Assembly: GCF_019966515.1 (NCBI RefSeq) | Contig: NZ_JAIMIB010000020.1 | Location: 16,059 to 80,058 of the forward strand | Length of the DNA: 64,000 bases | DNA from: Roseovarius aestuarii | GTDB lineage: Bacteria > Pseudomonadota > Alphaproteobacteria > Rhodobacterales > Rhodobacteraceae | Direction: 5' to 3' | Shown here: positions 34,350-44,100 of the stretch, one piece after another | Layout of the letters: each line of letters starts with the position of its first letter | Position numbering within the stretch: the stretch's first letter is position 1 | The notes under the pieces: generated by a model | Database searches by the model: none | Told to the model about the DNA's origin: nothing | What the model saw: only the letters and a program-made list of their open reading frames with translations | Translations under genes and position numbers: made by a program

Positions 34350-34423
34350 GCGGGCGTTGTGTAGTGGTAAGACCTTAGCCTTCCAAGCTAATGACGCGGG
34401 TTCGATTCCCGCCGCCCGCTCCA
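34350..34423 (+). tRNA. tRNA-Gly (UCC), CCA encoded
   Basis: Complete cloverleaf: acceptor GCGGGCG pairs with CGCCCGC, anticodon stem TTAGC/GCTAA around loop CTTCCAA (anticodon TCC at 34382-34384), T arm GCGGG-TTCGATT-CCCGC, discriminator T then CCA. It marks the end of the accessory region. Its last 44 bp recur at 34517. Confidence 0.95.
34380..34423 (+). repeat. direct repeat of tRNA-Gly 3' end, att site copy 1
   Basis: The 44 bp from the anticodon loop to CCA are identical to 34517-34560. This is the usual position for integrase crossover in tRNA-targeted islands. Confidence 0.7.
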
Positions 34424-34516
34424 AAAATCCACTTCCGACACATCACCTACAAAGAAATAGGAACGTTTCCGACAAACTACCGACAAATAAAGATTTTTCA
34501 GATTTTGCACTTTTGT

Positions 34517-34560
34517 CTTCCAAGCTAATGACGCGGGTTCGATTCCCGCCGCCCGCTCCA
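34517..34560 (+). repeat. direct repeat of tRNA-Gly 3' end, att site copy 2
   Basis: Perfect copy of the tRNA 3' half, without any 5' half, so not a second tRNA. Only 93 A+T-rich bp separate it from the intact gene; they carry no integrase and look like the scar of an excised element. Confidence 0.7.
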
Positions 34561-34747
34561 GGCATAATATCCCTAGATTTATCACACTTGATAGCGTTCA
34601 CAAAGAGCGGCCTCGGAGGTCCGACGCTGCGATACATGCATGGATTTCAACGCCTGATCACATCTCACTGTCTTCCGTGTCGATCTGACCCTTGACCGCT
34701 GCATCTGTGACAGCCAAACACGACCGAACATCTTGGAGAAGCAACAC

Positions 34748-36550
34748 ATGGTGCGCAGGGCGTCAAACGGGGCAGATATGCTCGACCGCGAGAAATCGAA
34801 AGACATGGGCGCTCTGTCCCAGCTTTGGCCGTTTCTCGCACCTTACAAGTTGTTGTTGCTGGGCGCCCTGCTGGCCCTCGTGCTGACGGCCAGTGTTTCG
34901 CTGATCTTACCCTTGGCGGTACGTCGGGTTGTCGACAATTTTGGTGCCACGGATGGCGCGATTCTCGATTTGTACTTCACCGCAGCCCTTGGCGTCGCGG
35001 GTTTGCTCGCTCTTGGGACCGGGCTGCGTTATGCGCTGGTCACGAGGTTGGGCGAACGTGTCGTGGCCGATATACGCAAGGCGGTGTTCGCCCGCGTGAT
35101 CGGACTGAGCCCCGCCTTTTTCGAACGCCTCATGACCGGTGAAGTGCTCAGCCGGATCACCACGGATACGACCCTGATCCTCAGCGTCATCGGATCCTCG
35201 GTGTCGATCGCGCTCAGAAACTTCCTGATCTTTCTGGGCGGTCTCGTCCTTATGCTTTTTACGTCGGCAAAACTTACCGCAATGGTGCTGCTGATCGTGC
35301 CGCTGGTCATCGTGCCGATCCTCACGCTGGGGCGCAGGCTGCGCGTCCTAAGCCGCGAAAATCAGGACTGGATCGCCGCCAGTTCCGGCAACGCGTCCGA
35401 AGCGCTTTTGAGCGTTCAGACAGTGCAGGCCTTCACCCATGAGGATGCCAGCCGCGACGCCTTTGGCGATGTGACCGAGGAAAGCTATGCCGCCGCGCGC
35501 AAACGCATCACCACCCGCGCCCTGATGACCGTGATCGTGATCTTTCTGGTTTTTTCCGGTGTGGTCTGTGTGCTCTGGATCGGGGCGCGTGATGTCCGCG
35601 CCGGCGGGATGACTGCGGGCACTCTGGTGCAATTCGTAATCTATTCGGTCATGGTCGCAGGATCCGTGGCGGCGCTGTCGGAAATCTGGGGGGAATTGCA
35701 GCGCGCCGCTGGTGCGACCGAAAGGCTGGTTGACCTGCTGCATGCCACCGATGCGGTGACAGATCCCGTTCAGGCCACCGCCCTGCCCCGCCCGGTCAAG
35801 GGCGCGATCAGCTTTGAGCGCGTCAATTTCGCCTACCCATCGCGCCCCGAACAACCCGCGCTGGATGATCTGACTTTGACCATCAAACCGGGCGAAACCG
35901 TCGCGCTGGTCGGCCCGTCCGGCGCCGGAAAAACCACGATCGTGCAGCTTATTCAGCGGTTTTACAACCCCGATCACGGGCAGGTCACGTTGGACGACAT
36001 TCCTTTGTCGCAGATGATGCGCGCCGATTTCAGGCTGGAAATGGCGCTGGTGCCGCAGGATCCGGTGATCTTTGCCACTTCAGCGCGCGATAATATCCGC
36101 TTTGGGCGATTGGATGCGACGGATGAAGAGGTTGAAAACGCCGCGCGGGCGGCAGCCGCGCACGATTTTATTGCCTCCCTGCCCGATGGCTATGACAGTT
36201 ATCTGGGCGAGCGTGGCGTGATGCTCTCGGGCGGGCAGAAACAGCGTATCGCCATCGCCCGCGCGATCCTGCGCGACGCGCCGGTGCTGCTTCTGGACGA
36301 AGCAACTTCAGCGCTTGATGCGGAAAGCGAACGCGCGGTGCAGCAGGCGGTGGACGCGATGGCCCGAACCCGGACCACAATCATCGTCGCCCACCGGCTG
36401 GCCACGGTGAAGAAGGCAGACCGGATTATCGTGATGGATCAAGGCCGGATCGTTGCAGAAGGCACACATGACAGTCTGGTAGCACAAGACGGACTATATG
36501 CTCGCCTTGCCCGGCTGCAGTTCACATCTGATACCGCGCTTTCCGAGTAA
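34748..36550 (+). CDS. ABC exporter, fused membrane and ATPase domains
   Basis: A 600-residue half-transporter. Residues about 25-315 hold six transmembrane helices of the type 1 exporter fold. The ATPase domain follows: Walker A G-P-S-G-A-G-K-T-T, Q-loop V-P-Q-D-P, signature L-S-G-G-Q-K-Q-R, Walker B V-L-L-L-D-E-A-T-S, and H-loop V-A-H-R-L-A-T. It functions as a homodimer or with a similar half. Relatives (MsbA, LapB-like, multidrug exporters) move lipids, peptides or drugs; the substrate is not clear. ATG 34748 has GGAGAAG 8 bases before it; TTG 34733 is in frame but less likely. First gene of the conserved core after the att scar. Confidence 0.85.
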   Translation: MVRRASNGADMLDREKSKDMGALSQLWPFLAPYKLLLLGALLALVLTASVSLILPLAVRRVVDNFGATDGAILDLYFTAALGVAGLLALGTGLRYALVTRLGERVVADIRKAVFARVIGLSPAFFERLMTGEVLSRITTDTTLILSVIGSSVSIALRNFLIFLGGLVLMLFTSAKLTAMVLLIVPLVIVPILTLGRRLRVLSRENQDWIAASSGNASEALLSVQTVQAFTHEDASRDAFGDVTEESYAAARKRITTRALMTVIVIFLVFSGVVCVLWIGARDVRAGGMTAGTLVQFVIYSVMVAGSVAALSEIWGELQRAAGATERLVDLLHATDAVTDPVQATALPRPVKGAISFERVNFAYPSRPEQPALDDLTLTIKPGETVALVGPSGAGKTTIVQLIQRFYNPDHGQVTLDDIPLSQMMRADFRLEMALVPQDPVIFATSARDNIRFGRLDATDEEVENAARAAAAHDFIASLPDGYDSYLGERGVMLSGGQKQRIAIARAILRDAPVLLLDEATSALDAESERAVQQAVDAMARTRTTIIVAHRLATVKKADRIIVMDQGRIVAEGTHDSLVAQDGLYARLARLQFTSDTALSE

Positions 36551-36596
36551 CCGCGCGCGACCCCGCGGAGAGCTGACGATACCATACGGTCTCGTG

Positions 36597-36623
36597 AAAA
36601 AGGCCGGACAATATTGCCCGGCC
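36597..36623 (-). terminator. Rho-independent terminator for the dehydrogenase gene
   Basis: On the minus strand, GGCCGG/CCGGCC stem (36602-36607, 36618-36623) followed by TTTTT, 30 bp after the stop of the gene at 36653. Confidence 0.75.
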
Positions 36624-36652
36624 CTTGGAAAATCAGCGCTGTAGATCAGTGG

Positions 36653-39166
36653 TCAACCGTCGATCCGGATAACCTCGTTCCTGGGATCATAGGGGCTGTC
36701 ACATGTGACGGTCGCATCCCATAACTTATCCAGAATTTTGACCTTCAGCTTGGTTCCCTCAACCGCCAGATCAGGCGTGACGTAGCCCATGCCAATGGAT
36801 TTACCGAAAACCACCGAGTATCCGCCCGAGGTCAGGCGCCCAACCCGCGTGCCATCCGGTGTATAGAGAACTTCACGGCCCCAGGGATCGGCGTCCGCCG
36901 GCCCGTCGATCAGGAGCGTGCAGCATTTGACGCGCACGCCGGTCTCGACCAGCTTGTCCTTGCCGTGGAAGTCTTTCTCCAGATCGACGAAGCGCGACAG
37001 ATCGGCCTCGAGCGGGGTCGCGTCACGGCCCAGTTCGGTACCGAAGGCGCGGTAGCTCTTTTCCTGGCGCAACCAGTTCTGTGCGCGCGCGCCGACCAGC
37101 TTCATACCGTGCTTCTTGCCGGCTTCCTCCAGCAGATCAAAGAGGTAATTCTGCATCTCCATTGGGTGGTGCAGCTCGTATCCCAGCTCGCCGGTGTAGG
37201 CCACGCGGATCGCGTTGACCGGGCACATGCCCAATTCAATCTTGCGCGCTGACAGCCAGGGGAAACGCTTGTTCGAAAGCGCGGTGGCCGGATCGGCGTC
37301 CTTGATGACTTCGTTCAGTACATCTCGGGATTTCGGCCCGGCAATGGCAAAAACGCCCCATTGGGTGGTCACGTCCTGTACACCAACCCACTTGCCTTCG
37401 CTCGTGGGGTTCCAGTCCTCGATGGCTTTGAGCAGGTAATCCTGATCGTACTCTGTCCAGGCACCCGCAGAGACGAGGTAATACTCGTTCTCGGCCCAAC
37501 GGACGATCGTGTATTCGGTGCGTGTCGTGCCATGAGCCGTGAGCGCATAGGTCAGGTTGATGCGGCCCACCCGGGGCAGCTTGTTGCAGGTGAACCAGTC
37601 AAGGAATTCAGTCGCACCCGGCCCGAAGAGGGAATGCTTGGTGAAGGCGGTGGCGTCGATCAGGCCCACGCCTTCGCGGATGGCCTTTGCCTCTTCCACG
37701 GCGTGCTGCCACCAGCCGCCACGACGGAACGAACGGCTGTCATGGTCGAAGGTGTCCGGCGCATCGAGCGGTCCGTAATAGTTCGGACGCTCCCAGCCAT
37801 TGACCCAGCCGAACTGCGCGCCACGGGCTTTCTGGCGGTCAAAGGCAGGCGCGGTGCGCAGCGGGCGGCAGGCCGGGCGTTCTTCGTCCGGGTGGTGCAG
37901 GATGTAGACGTGCTCGTAGCATTCCTCATTCTTACGCGCGGCGAATTCGGTGGTCATCCAGTTCTGGCTGTAACGTTTCGGGTCAAGCGACGCCATGTCG
38001 ATCTCGGCCTCGCCATCGACCATCATCTGCGCCAGATAATAGCCGGTGCCGCCGGCGGCGGTGATGCCAAAGCTGAACCCCTCGGCCAGCCACATGTTGC
38101 GCAGGCCCGGTGCCGGACCAACCAGCGGATTGCCGTCGGGCGTGTAGCAGATCGGGCCGTTGAAATCGTCCTTGAGGCCGGATTCGGCGCAGGACGGCAC
38201 ACGCTCGGTCATTGCCATGTACTGCTCGGCGATCCGGTCCAGATCGAGCGGGAACAAGTCGGCGCGGAAACTGTCGGGCACGCCGTATTCAAAGCGCGCC
38301 GGGGCGCCGTGTTCGTAGATGCCTAGGATCCAGCCGCCGCGTTCCTCACGCGCGTAGGATTCGGAGTCGGCATCGCGGACCACCGGATGCTCGGGGTTGC
38401 CCGCTTCGCGGTATTTCACCAGCTCGGGGTCCTTGTCCATGACGATGAACGTGTGCTCGACCGGGATCGCCGGCATCTTGATGCCCAGCATCTTAGCGGT
38501 GCGCTGTGCGTGGTTGCCCGATGCCGTCACGACATGCTCGGCGGTGATCACGATCTGCTCGTCCGAGGCCACCAGGTTGCCACCCTTCTCGATCATTTTC
38601 GAGCAGGTGACCTCCCAATGGCTGCCATTCCAGTGGAACGCATCCGCCTGCCATTTGCGTTCAATCGCAACGCCGCGCTGACGGGCACCCTTGGCCATCG
38701 CCTGGGTCACGTCGGCGGGGTTAATATAGCCGTCCTCTGTATGATAGATCGCACCTTTCAGGTCCTCTGTGTGGATCAGCGGCCAACGTTCCTTGATCTG
38801 ATCAGCGCTCAGCCATTCGTAGCTCACGTCACAGGTCTCGGCGGTCGAAGCATAGAGCATGTATTCGTCCATGCGTTCCTGCGTCTGCGCCATGCGCAGG
38901 TTGCCGACCACGGCAAAGCCCGCATTGAGGCCGGTTTCTTCCTCAAGCGTCTTGTAGAAATCGACCGAGTATTTGTGGATATGAGTTGTCGCATAGGACA
39001 TGTTGAAAAGTGGCAGAAGACCCGCCGCATGCCAGGTACTTCCACTGGTCAGCTCATCCCGCTCCAGCAGCATCACATCATCCCAACCCGCCTTGGCGAG
39101 GTGATAGGCAATCGACGTCCCGACGGCACCGCCGCCGACAACAAGGGCTTTGACATTGGTTTTCAT
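36653..39166 (-). CDS. FAD-dependent dehydrogenase with GCV_T domains (dimethylglycine/sarcosine dehydrogenase-like)
   Basis: An 837-residue enzyme. The N-terminal DAO domain begins with the dinucleotide motif V-V-G-G-G-A-V-G-T-S, then S-T-W-H-A-A-G, where the His is the site of covalent FAD attachment in this family. A middle FAO_M domain leads to GCV_T (about 440-720) and its C-terminal barrel, which bind tetrahydrofolate and capture the methyl carbon as 5,10-methylene-THF. The protein demethylates an N-methyl amine such as dimethylglycine or sarcosine, or a related compound; roseobacters carry many paralogues. It stands alone, with its own terminator, and has no signal peptide. Confidence 0.85.
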   Translation of the reverse strand: MKTNVKALVVGGGAVGTSIAYHLAKAGWDDVMLLERDELTSGSTWHAAGLLPLFNMSYATTHIHKYSVDFYKTLEEETGLNAGFAVVGNLRMAQTQERMDEYMLYASTAETCDVSYEWLSADQIKERWPLIHTEDLKGAIYHTEDGYINPADVTQAMAKGARQRGVAIERKWQADAFHWNGSHWEVTCSKMIEKGGNLVASDEQIVITAEHVVTASGNHAQRTAKMLGIKMPAIPVEHTFIVMDKDPELVKYREAGNPEHPVVRDADSESYAREERGGWILGIYEHGAPARFEYGVPDSFRADLFPLDLDRIAEQYMAMTERVPSCAESGLKDDFNGPICYTPDGNPLVGPAPGLRNMWLAEGFSFGITAAGGTGYYLAQMMVDGEAEIDMASLDPKRYSQNWMTTEFAARKNEECYEHVYILHHPDEERPACRPLRTAPAFDRQKARGAQFGWVNGWERPNYYGPLDAPDTFDHDSRSFRRGGWWQHAVEEAKAIREGVGLIDATAFTKHSLFGPGATEFLDWFTCNKLPRVGRINLTYALTAHGTTRTEYTIVRWAENEYYLVSAGAWTEYDQDYLLKAIEDWNPTSEGKWVGVQDVTTQWGVFAIAGPKSRDVLNEVIKDADPATALSNKRFPWLSARKIELGMCPVNAIRVAYTGELGYELHHPMEMQNYLFDLLEEAGKKHGMKLVGARAQNWLRQEKSYRAFGTELGRDATPLEADLSRFVDLEKDFHGKDKLVETGVRVKCCTLLIDGPADADPWGREVLYTPDGTRVGRLTSGGYSVVFGKSIGMGYVTPDLAVEGTKLKVKILDKLWDATVTCDSPYDPRNEVIRIDG

Positions 39167-39289
39167 GTGATGCGACTCCGTTGCATGACTTGACGGAGTT
39201 TTATCAGCCCTGCGGCGTCGTGCGCAGCCCAGCCGACGCTCGATCGCGCAAAACCGACGCGAGCGCTCTGCCGCGCATGAATTTTCGCG

Positions 39290-40759
39290 TCAGTTCTTGC
39301 AGAAACCGCCCTGCGAATTCTCCATACAAGAGGTGCCGCCGGATAGCTGGAGCCGTTTGGGTTTGGCGGCAGGAGCGGCCTCTTCCTTGTCGTCGCGCTT
39401 CATGAACGAGCTCAGAATGCTGCCCAGAGTTCCCGAGTTGGCTTCCTTTGGTTCATTGCCGCATTCTACCCGGTAGTTGACCATCGAAAATTCGCAACTT
39501 CCCTTGAGCAATCCGTTTTTCTTTTCGAATTTGCGGACGCTTAAACCCAGGCCGATCTCGGCCATCGATCTGTCTGACGCACTCATCGATTGCAGCTCGA
39601 GTATCATCTGATCAGGCAAAGGTACCGAAGCGAGCGCATGCTGAGTGCTGTCCCGTTGCATCCCGATATCGTCATAGACATCAGCGCGGACTGTTTGCAC
39701 AGGTTGATCCGAGGTGGACTGATCCAGACTTGCCAGTTCATCCGGCGCCGCCACTCCTTTGGCTTCGATATCCTCCATCGCGTCCGAAAGTGCTGCATCC
39801 GCCGCACCCATCGTTCCGCTGACGCCAAATCCGGTCTGGCGTAAAGCCAGCGTCATGGCATCTTCGGGGGAAGACGCTGACCGCAACCAGTTCTCCGCTG
39901 CCGCCGTGCGTTGCTGGATCAGATCTTCGCGGAGCTCGATCATGCGGGTGGCGAAATCTGCTTGCTGCGCAAGTGGAATTTCCTTGGCGCCCTTGCCAAC
40001 ATGCGCAAGCGGGCGAGGCAGAAGGGCATTCATCTCGTCATAATCAATCAGGTCAAGTATCTCGCGGGTTGCAGCGTCGCTTGTGTTTGTGCGCACGTTC
40101 AGTTTCACTTCATCGCCGAACCCGATGACAGCGCTCAGCGTCAGGTAATCTTTCTCTTCATTTGACGCAAATGAGGAATAGGTGCCATACGCCACCCCCT
40201 GAATGACGCCCCACCCTTCCATGATGTTCATCGCATTCAGGTTGCCGGCGATCATGTTCATCGCATTCGCGCTGATCGTGTTGCCTTTGGGGGCCTCAGA
40301 GACACGCGCCCGGACCGACACGATTTCATCGCCACGCTCATAGACCCATGTCTGGCTGTTGAATTCCTCAGCCGCACGTTTTTCCGAGGCGGCGGCCATG
40401 TTCTTCAAGAGCGTGTTCGATGCGAGAAGTTCTTCTTCAAAATCTGCCATCTCACGCGCGGGCTCGGAAATCCGGCTGTTATCCCCAGCATTCCATTCGC
40501 GGCGCGTCCAGCCCTCGGGTGCTTCGGGCAGATATGGGCGGACGCCCGCGCGCCGGCGCTTTGCCCGCCCCCGTTCTTCGATCTTGTCCGCCTTGGCCTG
40601 TTGCACATCACTAAACCGTCCGGAAATGGTCTCGACATAGTCAGCGATGCTCAAATCCCCGAGCTTAAGATCGGCTTTCAGGCTCTGCTGATGATAATCA
40701 ACTCCAAGGCCGACCACCGCCATGATCAACGCAAATATAACGACTTGAAAATTAAACAT
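39290..40759 (-). CDS. membrane-anchored protein of unknown function
   Basis: A 489-residue protein with one N-terminal hydrophobic segment (V-V-I-F-A-L-I-M-A-V-V-G-L-G-V) and no cleavage site, so a signal anchor with the rest in the periplasm. Residues 45-110 are charged and helical, perhaps a coiled coil. Later parts show no motif I recognise; the C-terminal 60 residues hold K-P-K-R and four Cys, the last two in C-M-E-N-S-Q-G-G-F-C. ATG 40759 is used because it opens directly into the hydrophobic segment; a start five codons earlier is possible. No operon partner. Confidence 0.6.
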   Translation of the reverse strand: MFNFQVVIFALIMAVVGLGVDYHQQSLKADLKLGDLSIADYVETISGRFSDVQQAKADKIEERGRAKRRRAGVRPYLPEAPEGWTRREWNAGDNSRISEPAREMADFEEELLASNTLLKNMAAASEKRAAEEFNSQTWVYERGDEIVSVRARVSEAPKGNTISANAMNMIAGNLNAMNIMEGWGVIQGVAYGTYSSFASNEEKDYLTLSAVIGFGDEVKLNVRTNTSDAATREILDLIDYDEMNALLPRPLAHVGKGAKEIPLAQQADFATRMIELREDLIQQRTAAAENWLRSASSPEDAMTLALRQTGFGVSGTMGAADAALSDAMEDIEAKGVAAPDELASLDQSTSDQPVQTVRADVYDDIGMQRDSTQHALASVPLPDQMILELQSMSASDRSMAEIGLGLSVRKFEKKNGLLKGSCEFSMVNYRVECGNEPKEANSGTLGSILSSFMKRDDKEEAAPAAKPKRLQLSGGTSCMENSQGGFCKN

Positions 40760-40865
40760 GAAAACCCCGTGCAAGCTTGGTTCACCGGAGGTTTCGCCCG
40801 CAAATCAGGCAGAACTATGGAGGCGTTTCGACAATTTACGGGTTAAAACTACAGCCGCGGCAAAT

Positions 40866-41198
40866 CTAATCTGACAGGCCGGGTTCCGCCAACAGATGCC
40901 GGCCCTTCGCGTCCTCAACTTCAATCACCCAGAGATCAGGGTCGAAGCTGCGCTGACGGGCGATCGCATCGTCCACCTCCATCTCGACACCTTTGGCCAG
41001 CTCGACCCACTGTCGCTCGCCACTCATCAGATCAAAGCTGCGCTGGAACGCAGTAGCCTGACCGTCAAGAGTGTTCAGCTTTACCAATACGGCACCGGCG
41101 GTGTCGTCCCCATGCGTCACGACGAAAGCGGGGATATCACTTAGTCGCAGGCGGGTCAGGTAGGCATGCACCCAGAATTGAGCCGTCAGGCGTGTCAC
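40866..41198 (-). CDS. DUF1491 family protein
   Basis: A 110-residue protein of the DUF1491 family, typical of alphaproteobacteria: V-H-A-Y-L-T-R-L-R-L, G-D-D-T-A-G-A-V-L-V-K-L-N and D-P-D-L-W-V-I-E-V-E. It overlaps the end of era by 4 bp (ATGA), a long-standing arrangement in this family, and so is probably cotranslated with it. Function unknown; cytoplasmic. Confidence 0.85.
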   Translation of the reverse strand: MTRLTAQFWVHAYLTRLRLSDIPAFVVTHGDDTAGAVLVKLNTLDGQATAFQRSFDLMSGERQWVELAKGVEMEVDDAIARQRSFDPDLWVIEVEDAKGRHLLAEPGLSD

Positions 41199-42103
41199 GT
41201 GTTGCCGTCCTTAAAGTCTAATCCCATTTCGGAATAGCGCTCGGCCTCTTCCAGCCAGTTGGGGCGTACCTTTACTTGCAAAAACAAGTGGATGCGGCGG
41301 TCGGTGAACTTTTCCAACTCTTCGCGTGCGGCTTTTGAAACGGCTTTGACGGTCTCGCCTTTCTTGCCCAGCACGATGCCCTTGTGACCGTCGCGCATGA
41401 CATAGATCACCTGGTCGATCCGGGCCGAGCCGTCTTTGCGCTCTTCCCAGTTTTCGGTCTCGACCGTCAACTGGTAAGGCAGTTCCTGATGCAGCCGGAG
41501 GGTAAGTTTCTCACGCGTCATCTCAGCCGCGATCATGCGCATGGGCAAATCCGCAATCTGATCTTCGGGATAAAGCCAGGGGCCTTCGGGCAGCTCACCG
41601 GCAAGCCATGTGCGCAGCGCATCGACGCCATGGCCCTTCTCTGCCGAGATCATGAATGTCTCGGTGAAGTCATACCGCTCATTCAATTCCTGTGTGAGGG
41701 CCAGAAGCGTCTCGGATTTCACCCGGTCGATCTTGTTGATGGCCAGCGCCACCTTGCGACTTCCGGCCACCTCGGGCAGCCCTTCCAGAATGCGTTCGAC
41801 CCCTTCGGTGACACCGCGATGTGCCTCGACCAGCAGCACGATCAGATCGGCATCTGCCGCCCCGCCCCAGGCGGCGGCGACCATAGCCCGATCCAGCCGT
41901 CGGCGCGGTTTGAACAGGCCAGGCGTATCTACAAAAACCAACTGGCTTTCACCCTCGATGGCGACGCCGCGAATACGCGCGCGGGTGGTCTGCACCTTGT
42001 GGGTCACGATCGAGACCTTAGCCCCCACCATACGGTTGAGCAGCGTGGACTTACCCGCATTGGGTTCTCCGATCAGGGCGATAAATCCGGCGCGGGTGAT
42101 CAT
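41195..42103 (-). CDS. era: GTPase Era
   Basis: A 302-residue ribosome-assembly GTPase that binds the 3' end of 16S rRNA. G1 G-E-P-N-A-G-K-S-T (about 11-19), G3 D-T-P-G-L, G4 N-K-I-D (about 123), then a C-terminal KH domain (G-K-K-G-E-T-V-K at about 246). The ATG at 42103 has AGGA 8 bases before it. The frame is open further upstream, but only as an artefact. Confidence 0.95.
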   Translation of the reverse strand: MITRAGFIALIGEPNAGKSTLLNRMVGAKVSIVTHKVQTTRARIRGVAIEGESQLVFVDTPGLFKPRRRLDRAMVAAAWGGAADADLIVLLVEAHRGVTEGVERILEGLPEVAGSRKVALAINKIDRVKSETLLALTQELNERYDFTETFMISAEKGHGVDALRTWLAGELPEGPWLYPEDQIADLPMRMIAAEMTREKLTLRLHQELPYQLTVETENWEERKDGSARIDQVIYVMRDGHKGIVLGKKGETVKAVSKAAREELEKFTDRRIHLFLQVKVRPNWLEEAERYSEMGLDFKDGNT

Positions 42104-42382
42104 GATGTTTTCCTGTTGCTGAGACGGCGGGGGTGTAGCGGAAATCGCGGAACGCTGCCAGATGAAAAGCCCCGGGACCTCGCAAATCCACGGACTGACT
42201 GGCACACGCGTATTCAAGCAAAGCGTCACGGCAGGCAGGTTTTCCAACGTTTGAGGTGGCCGTCAGCCATGCCGGTTGCCGCCTTACCGGTGATTTTTCG
42301 CTGTTTCGGGGTGCGAACCCTTGTATTTCATCTGCGTCAGGCCCCACCTTATGGCATCCATTCTGACCCCAAGGAGTTCCCG

Positions 42383-44008
42383 ATGCGTGCGTTTCCAGTT
42401 GTTCTGGCCTTTTTCCCGACATTCGTTCTTGCCGAAGATATTCCGCTGAACAGCGATGTATCGGCGGCGACGCTCTACCCTCGTGGCGCCACCGTCACCC
42501 GGGTCATCCAGTTTAATGCGCCAGCCGGACAACATGACCTGATCCTGACCGACCTGCCGCAAAACACGCCGCTCGACTCGGTCCGTGTCGCGGTCGACGG
42601 GGCGATATTGGGCAGCCTGACGGTGCGCAATGATTTCGTGCCGCCCCGCAGCAACGATGACAACGCGGCCTTCAAGGTCGCCGAGGCCGAGGTTGAACGG
42701 CTTGAACAGGCGCTGCGCGACGGGCTGGCCGGAGTCGAGAGGATCAGGCTGGAACAACAGGCGGCTGAAGCCCGCGTGACATTTCTCAACCAGCTTGGCG
42801 AAGGCGAAGGCGTCGCCGAAATGGACGTCGCCGCTCTGCGTGATCTGGTGGCGATGATCGGCGAAGAAACTCTTTCAGCGCAACAGACCGCCCTTGATGC
42901 ACAACTGCGCGCGGATGCAGCAAAACGCGGCTTGAAAGACCTCGAGGAAGAGTTGGAAGATGCCCGTCAACGACTCAATTCACTGGTCCCCGAGAAAGAA
43001 GAACGGGCAATGCTCGCCGTCTCTGTTTCAGCGGACGAACAAGTTCAGGGCAAGCTGACGGTAACCTACAACATCTGGGATGCGGAATGGCGGCCGGTTT
43101 ACGATGTGCGACTGGATCGTGACGCAGGTAAACTGACGCTGGATCGTGGGGTCCTGGTAGCGCAGCATACGGGCGAAAACTGGCATGACGTGGCCCTGAC
43201 GCTGTCGACAGCGCGACCCTCCGAGCAGACCGCCCCGGGCCAGATCTGGCCCTGGCTACGGCGGATTGAGAATCCCGCCCAGGTCCGCCAGAAAAATCTT
43301 GAGAGAGCGCAATCCGGTGCCTTGTTCGGCGCCGCAGACGAGGCTGCCGCCGCAGAACCCATGATGGTGGAAGAAGCGGATGCCGAGTTCGACGGGCTGG
43401 CCGTGACCTATTCTTACCCCAGCCCGGTTTCGATCGCGTCAAAGGCCGATAACATCCGTATCTCACTGGGGACACTCGACACCTCGGCAGAAACGACCGC
43501 GCAGGCCGTGCCGCTGAGCGATTCCAACGCCTTTCTGGTGGCGGAAATCACCAACGACATGGGCGAATTGATCCTGCCCGGTGCGGCGATGTTTTACCTC
43601 GACGGTCGGTTCATCGGTCAACGACATCTTGAGCTGATGGCCGCCGGTGCCGAAGCTGATCTGGCCTTCGGGCCGATTGAAGGGCTGCGCCTGACCCGCA
43701 CGGTTCTGGACCGAAACGAAGGCGATCGGGGCATCATCACCAAATCCAACGATCTGTTGGAAGCCGTTGAAATTAAGGTTGAAAACCTAACACAAGAAGA
43801 CTGGCCCATTCGCCTTCTGGACCGGGTGCCCTATTCGGAACAGGAAGACCTTGAAATCACCTGGTCCGCGCAGCCCCGACCAACAGAGGAGAATATTGAC
43901 GGAAAACGTGGTATTCTGTCCTGGGAGTTCGATCTGGGTGCGGGTGACAGCAAGCTGATCTCACTGGAACACGAACTGGAATGGCCGGAAGATAAAGTTC
44001 TGCGCTGA
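42383..44008 (+). CDS. DUF4139 domain-containing exported protein
   Basis: A 541-residue protein with a signal peptide (M-R-A-F-P-V-V-L-A-F-F-P-T-F-V-L-A). A DUF4140-type N-terminal domain (20-125: S-A-A-T-L-Y-P-R-G-A-T-V-T-R), a coiled-coil segment (about 85-205), and a DUF4139 beta-rich C-terminal domain (from about 215: L-T-V-T-Y-N-I-W-D-A-E-W-R-P-V-Y-D) are visible; this is the layout of mucoidy-inhibitor-A-like proteins. Outer or periplasmic location; function unknown. ATG 42383 follows AAGGAG; the open frame before it runs antisense to era and is not coding. Divergent from era. Confidence 0.85.
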   Translation: MRAFPVVLAFFPTFVLAEDIPLNSDVSAATLYPRGATVTRVIQFNAPAGQHDLILTDLPQNTPLDSVRVAVDGAILGSLTVRNDFVPPRSNDDNAAFKVAEAEVERLEQALRDGLAGVERIRLEQQAAEARVTFLNQLGEGEGVAEMDVAALRDLVAMIGEETLSAQQTALDAQLRADAAKRGLKDLEEELEDARQRLNSLVPEKEERAMLAVSVSADEQVQGKLTVTYNIWDAEWRPVYDVRLDRDAGKLTLDRGVLVAQHTGENWHDVALTLSTARPSEQTAPGQIWPWLRRIENPAQVRQKNLERAQSGALFGAADEAAAAEPMMVEEADAEFDGLAVTYSYPSPVSIASKADNIRISLGTLDTSAETTAQAVPLSDSNAFLVAEITNDMGELILPGAAMFYLDGRFIGQRHLELMAAGAEADLAFGPIEGLRLTRTVLDRNEGDRGIITKSNDLLEAVEIKVENLTQEDWPIRLLDRVPYSEQEDLEITWSAQPRPTEENIDGKRGILSWEFDLGAGDSKLISLEHELEWPEDKVLR

Positions 44009-44100
44009 TCGGCACGGCCCACCCTTATTGAGCAAGATCAAGGACGTTGCGCCAGCTCGTTGGCACAAAAGGTTGATTTTGCGCAGACAGGAGATGGTAA

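Noticed and set aside
34517..34560. Second tRNA-Gly
   Set aside because: Only the 3' half is present; no D arm or 5' acceptor strand upstream.
37361..38326. Long plus-strand frame inside the dehydrogenase gene
   Set aside because: Antisense shadow in GC-rich coding sequence without ribosome site or family signature.
41384..42382. Upstream extension of the DUF4139 gene
   Set aside because: It runs antisense through era; a signal peptide and AAGGAG mark the real start at 42383.
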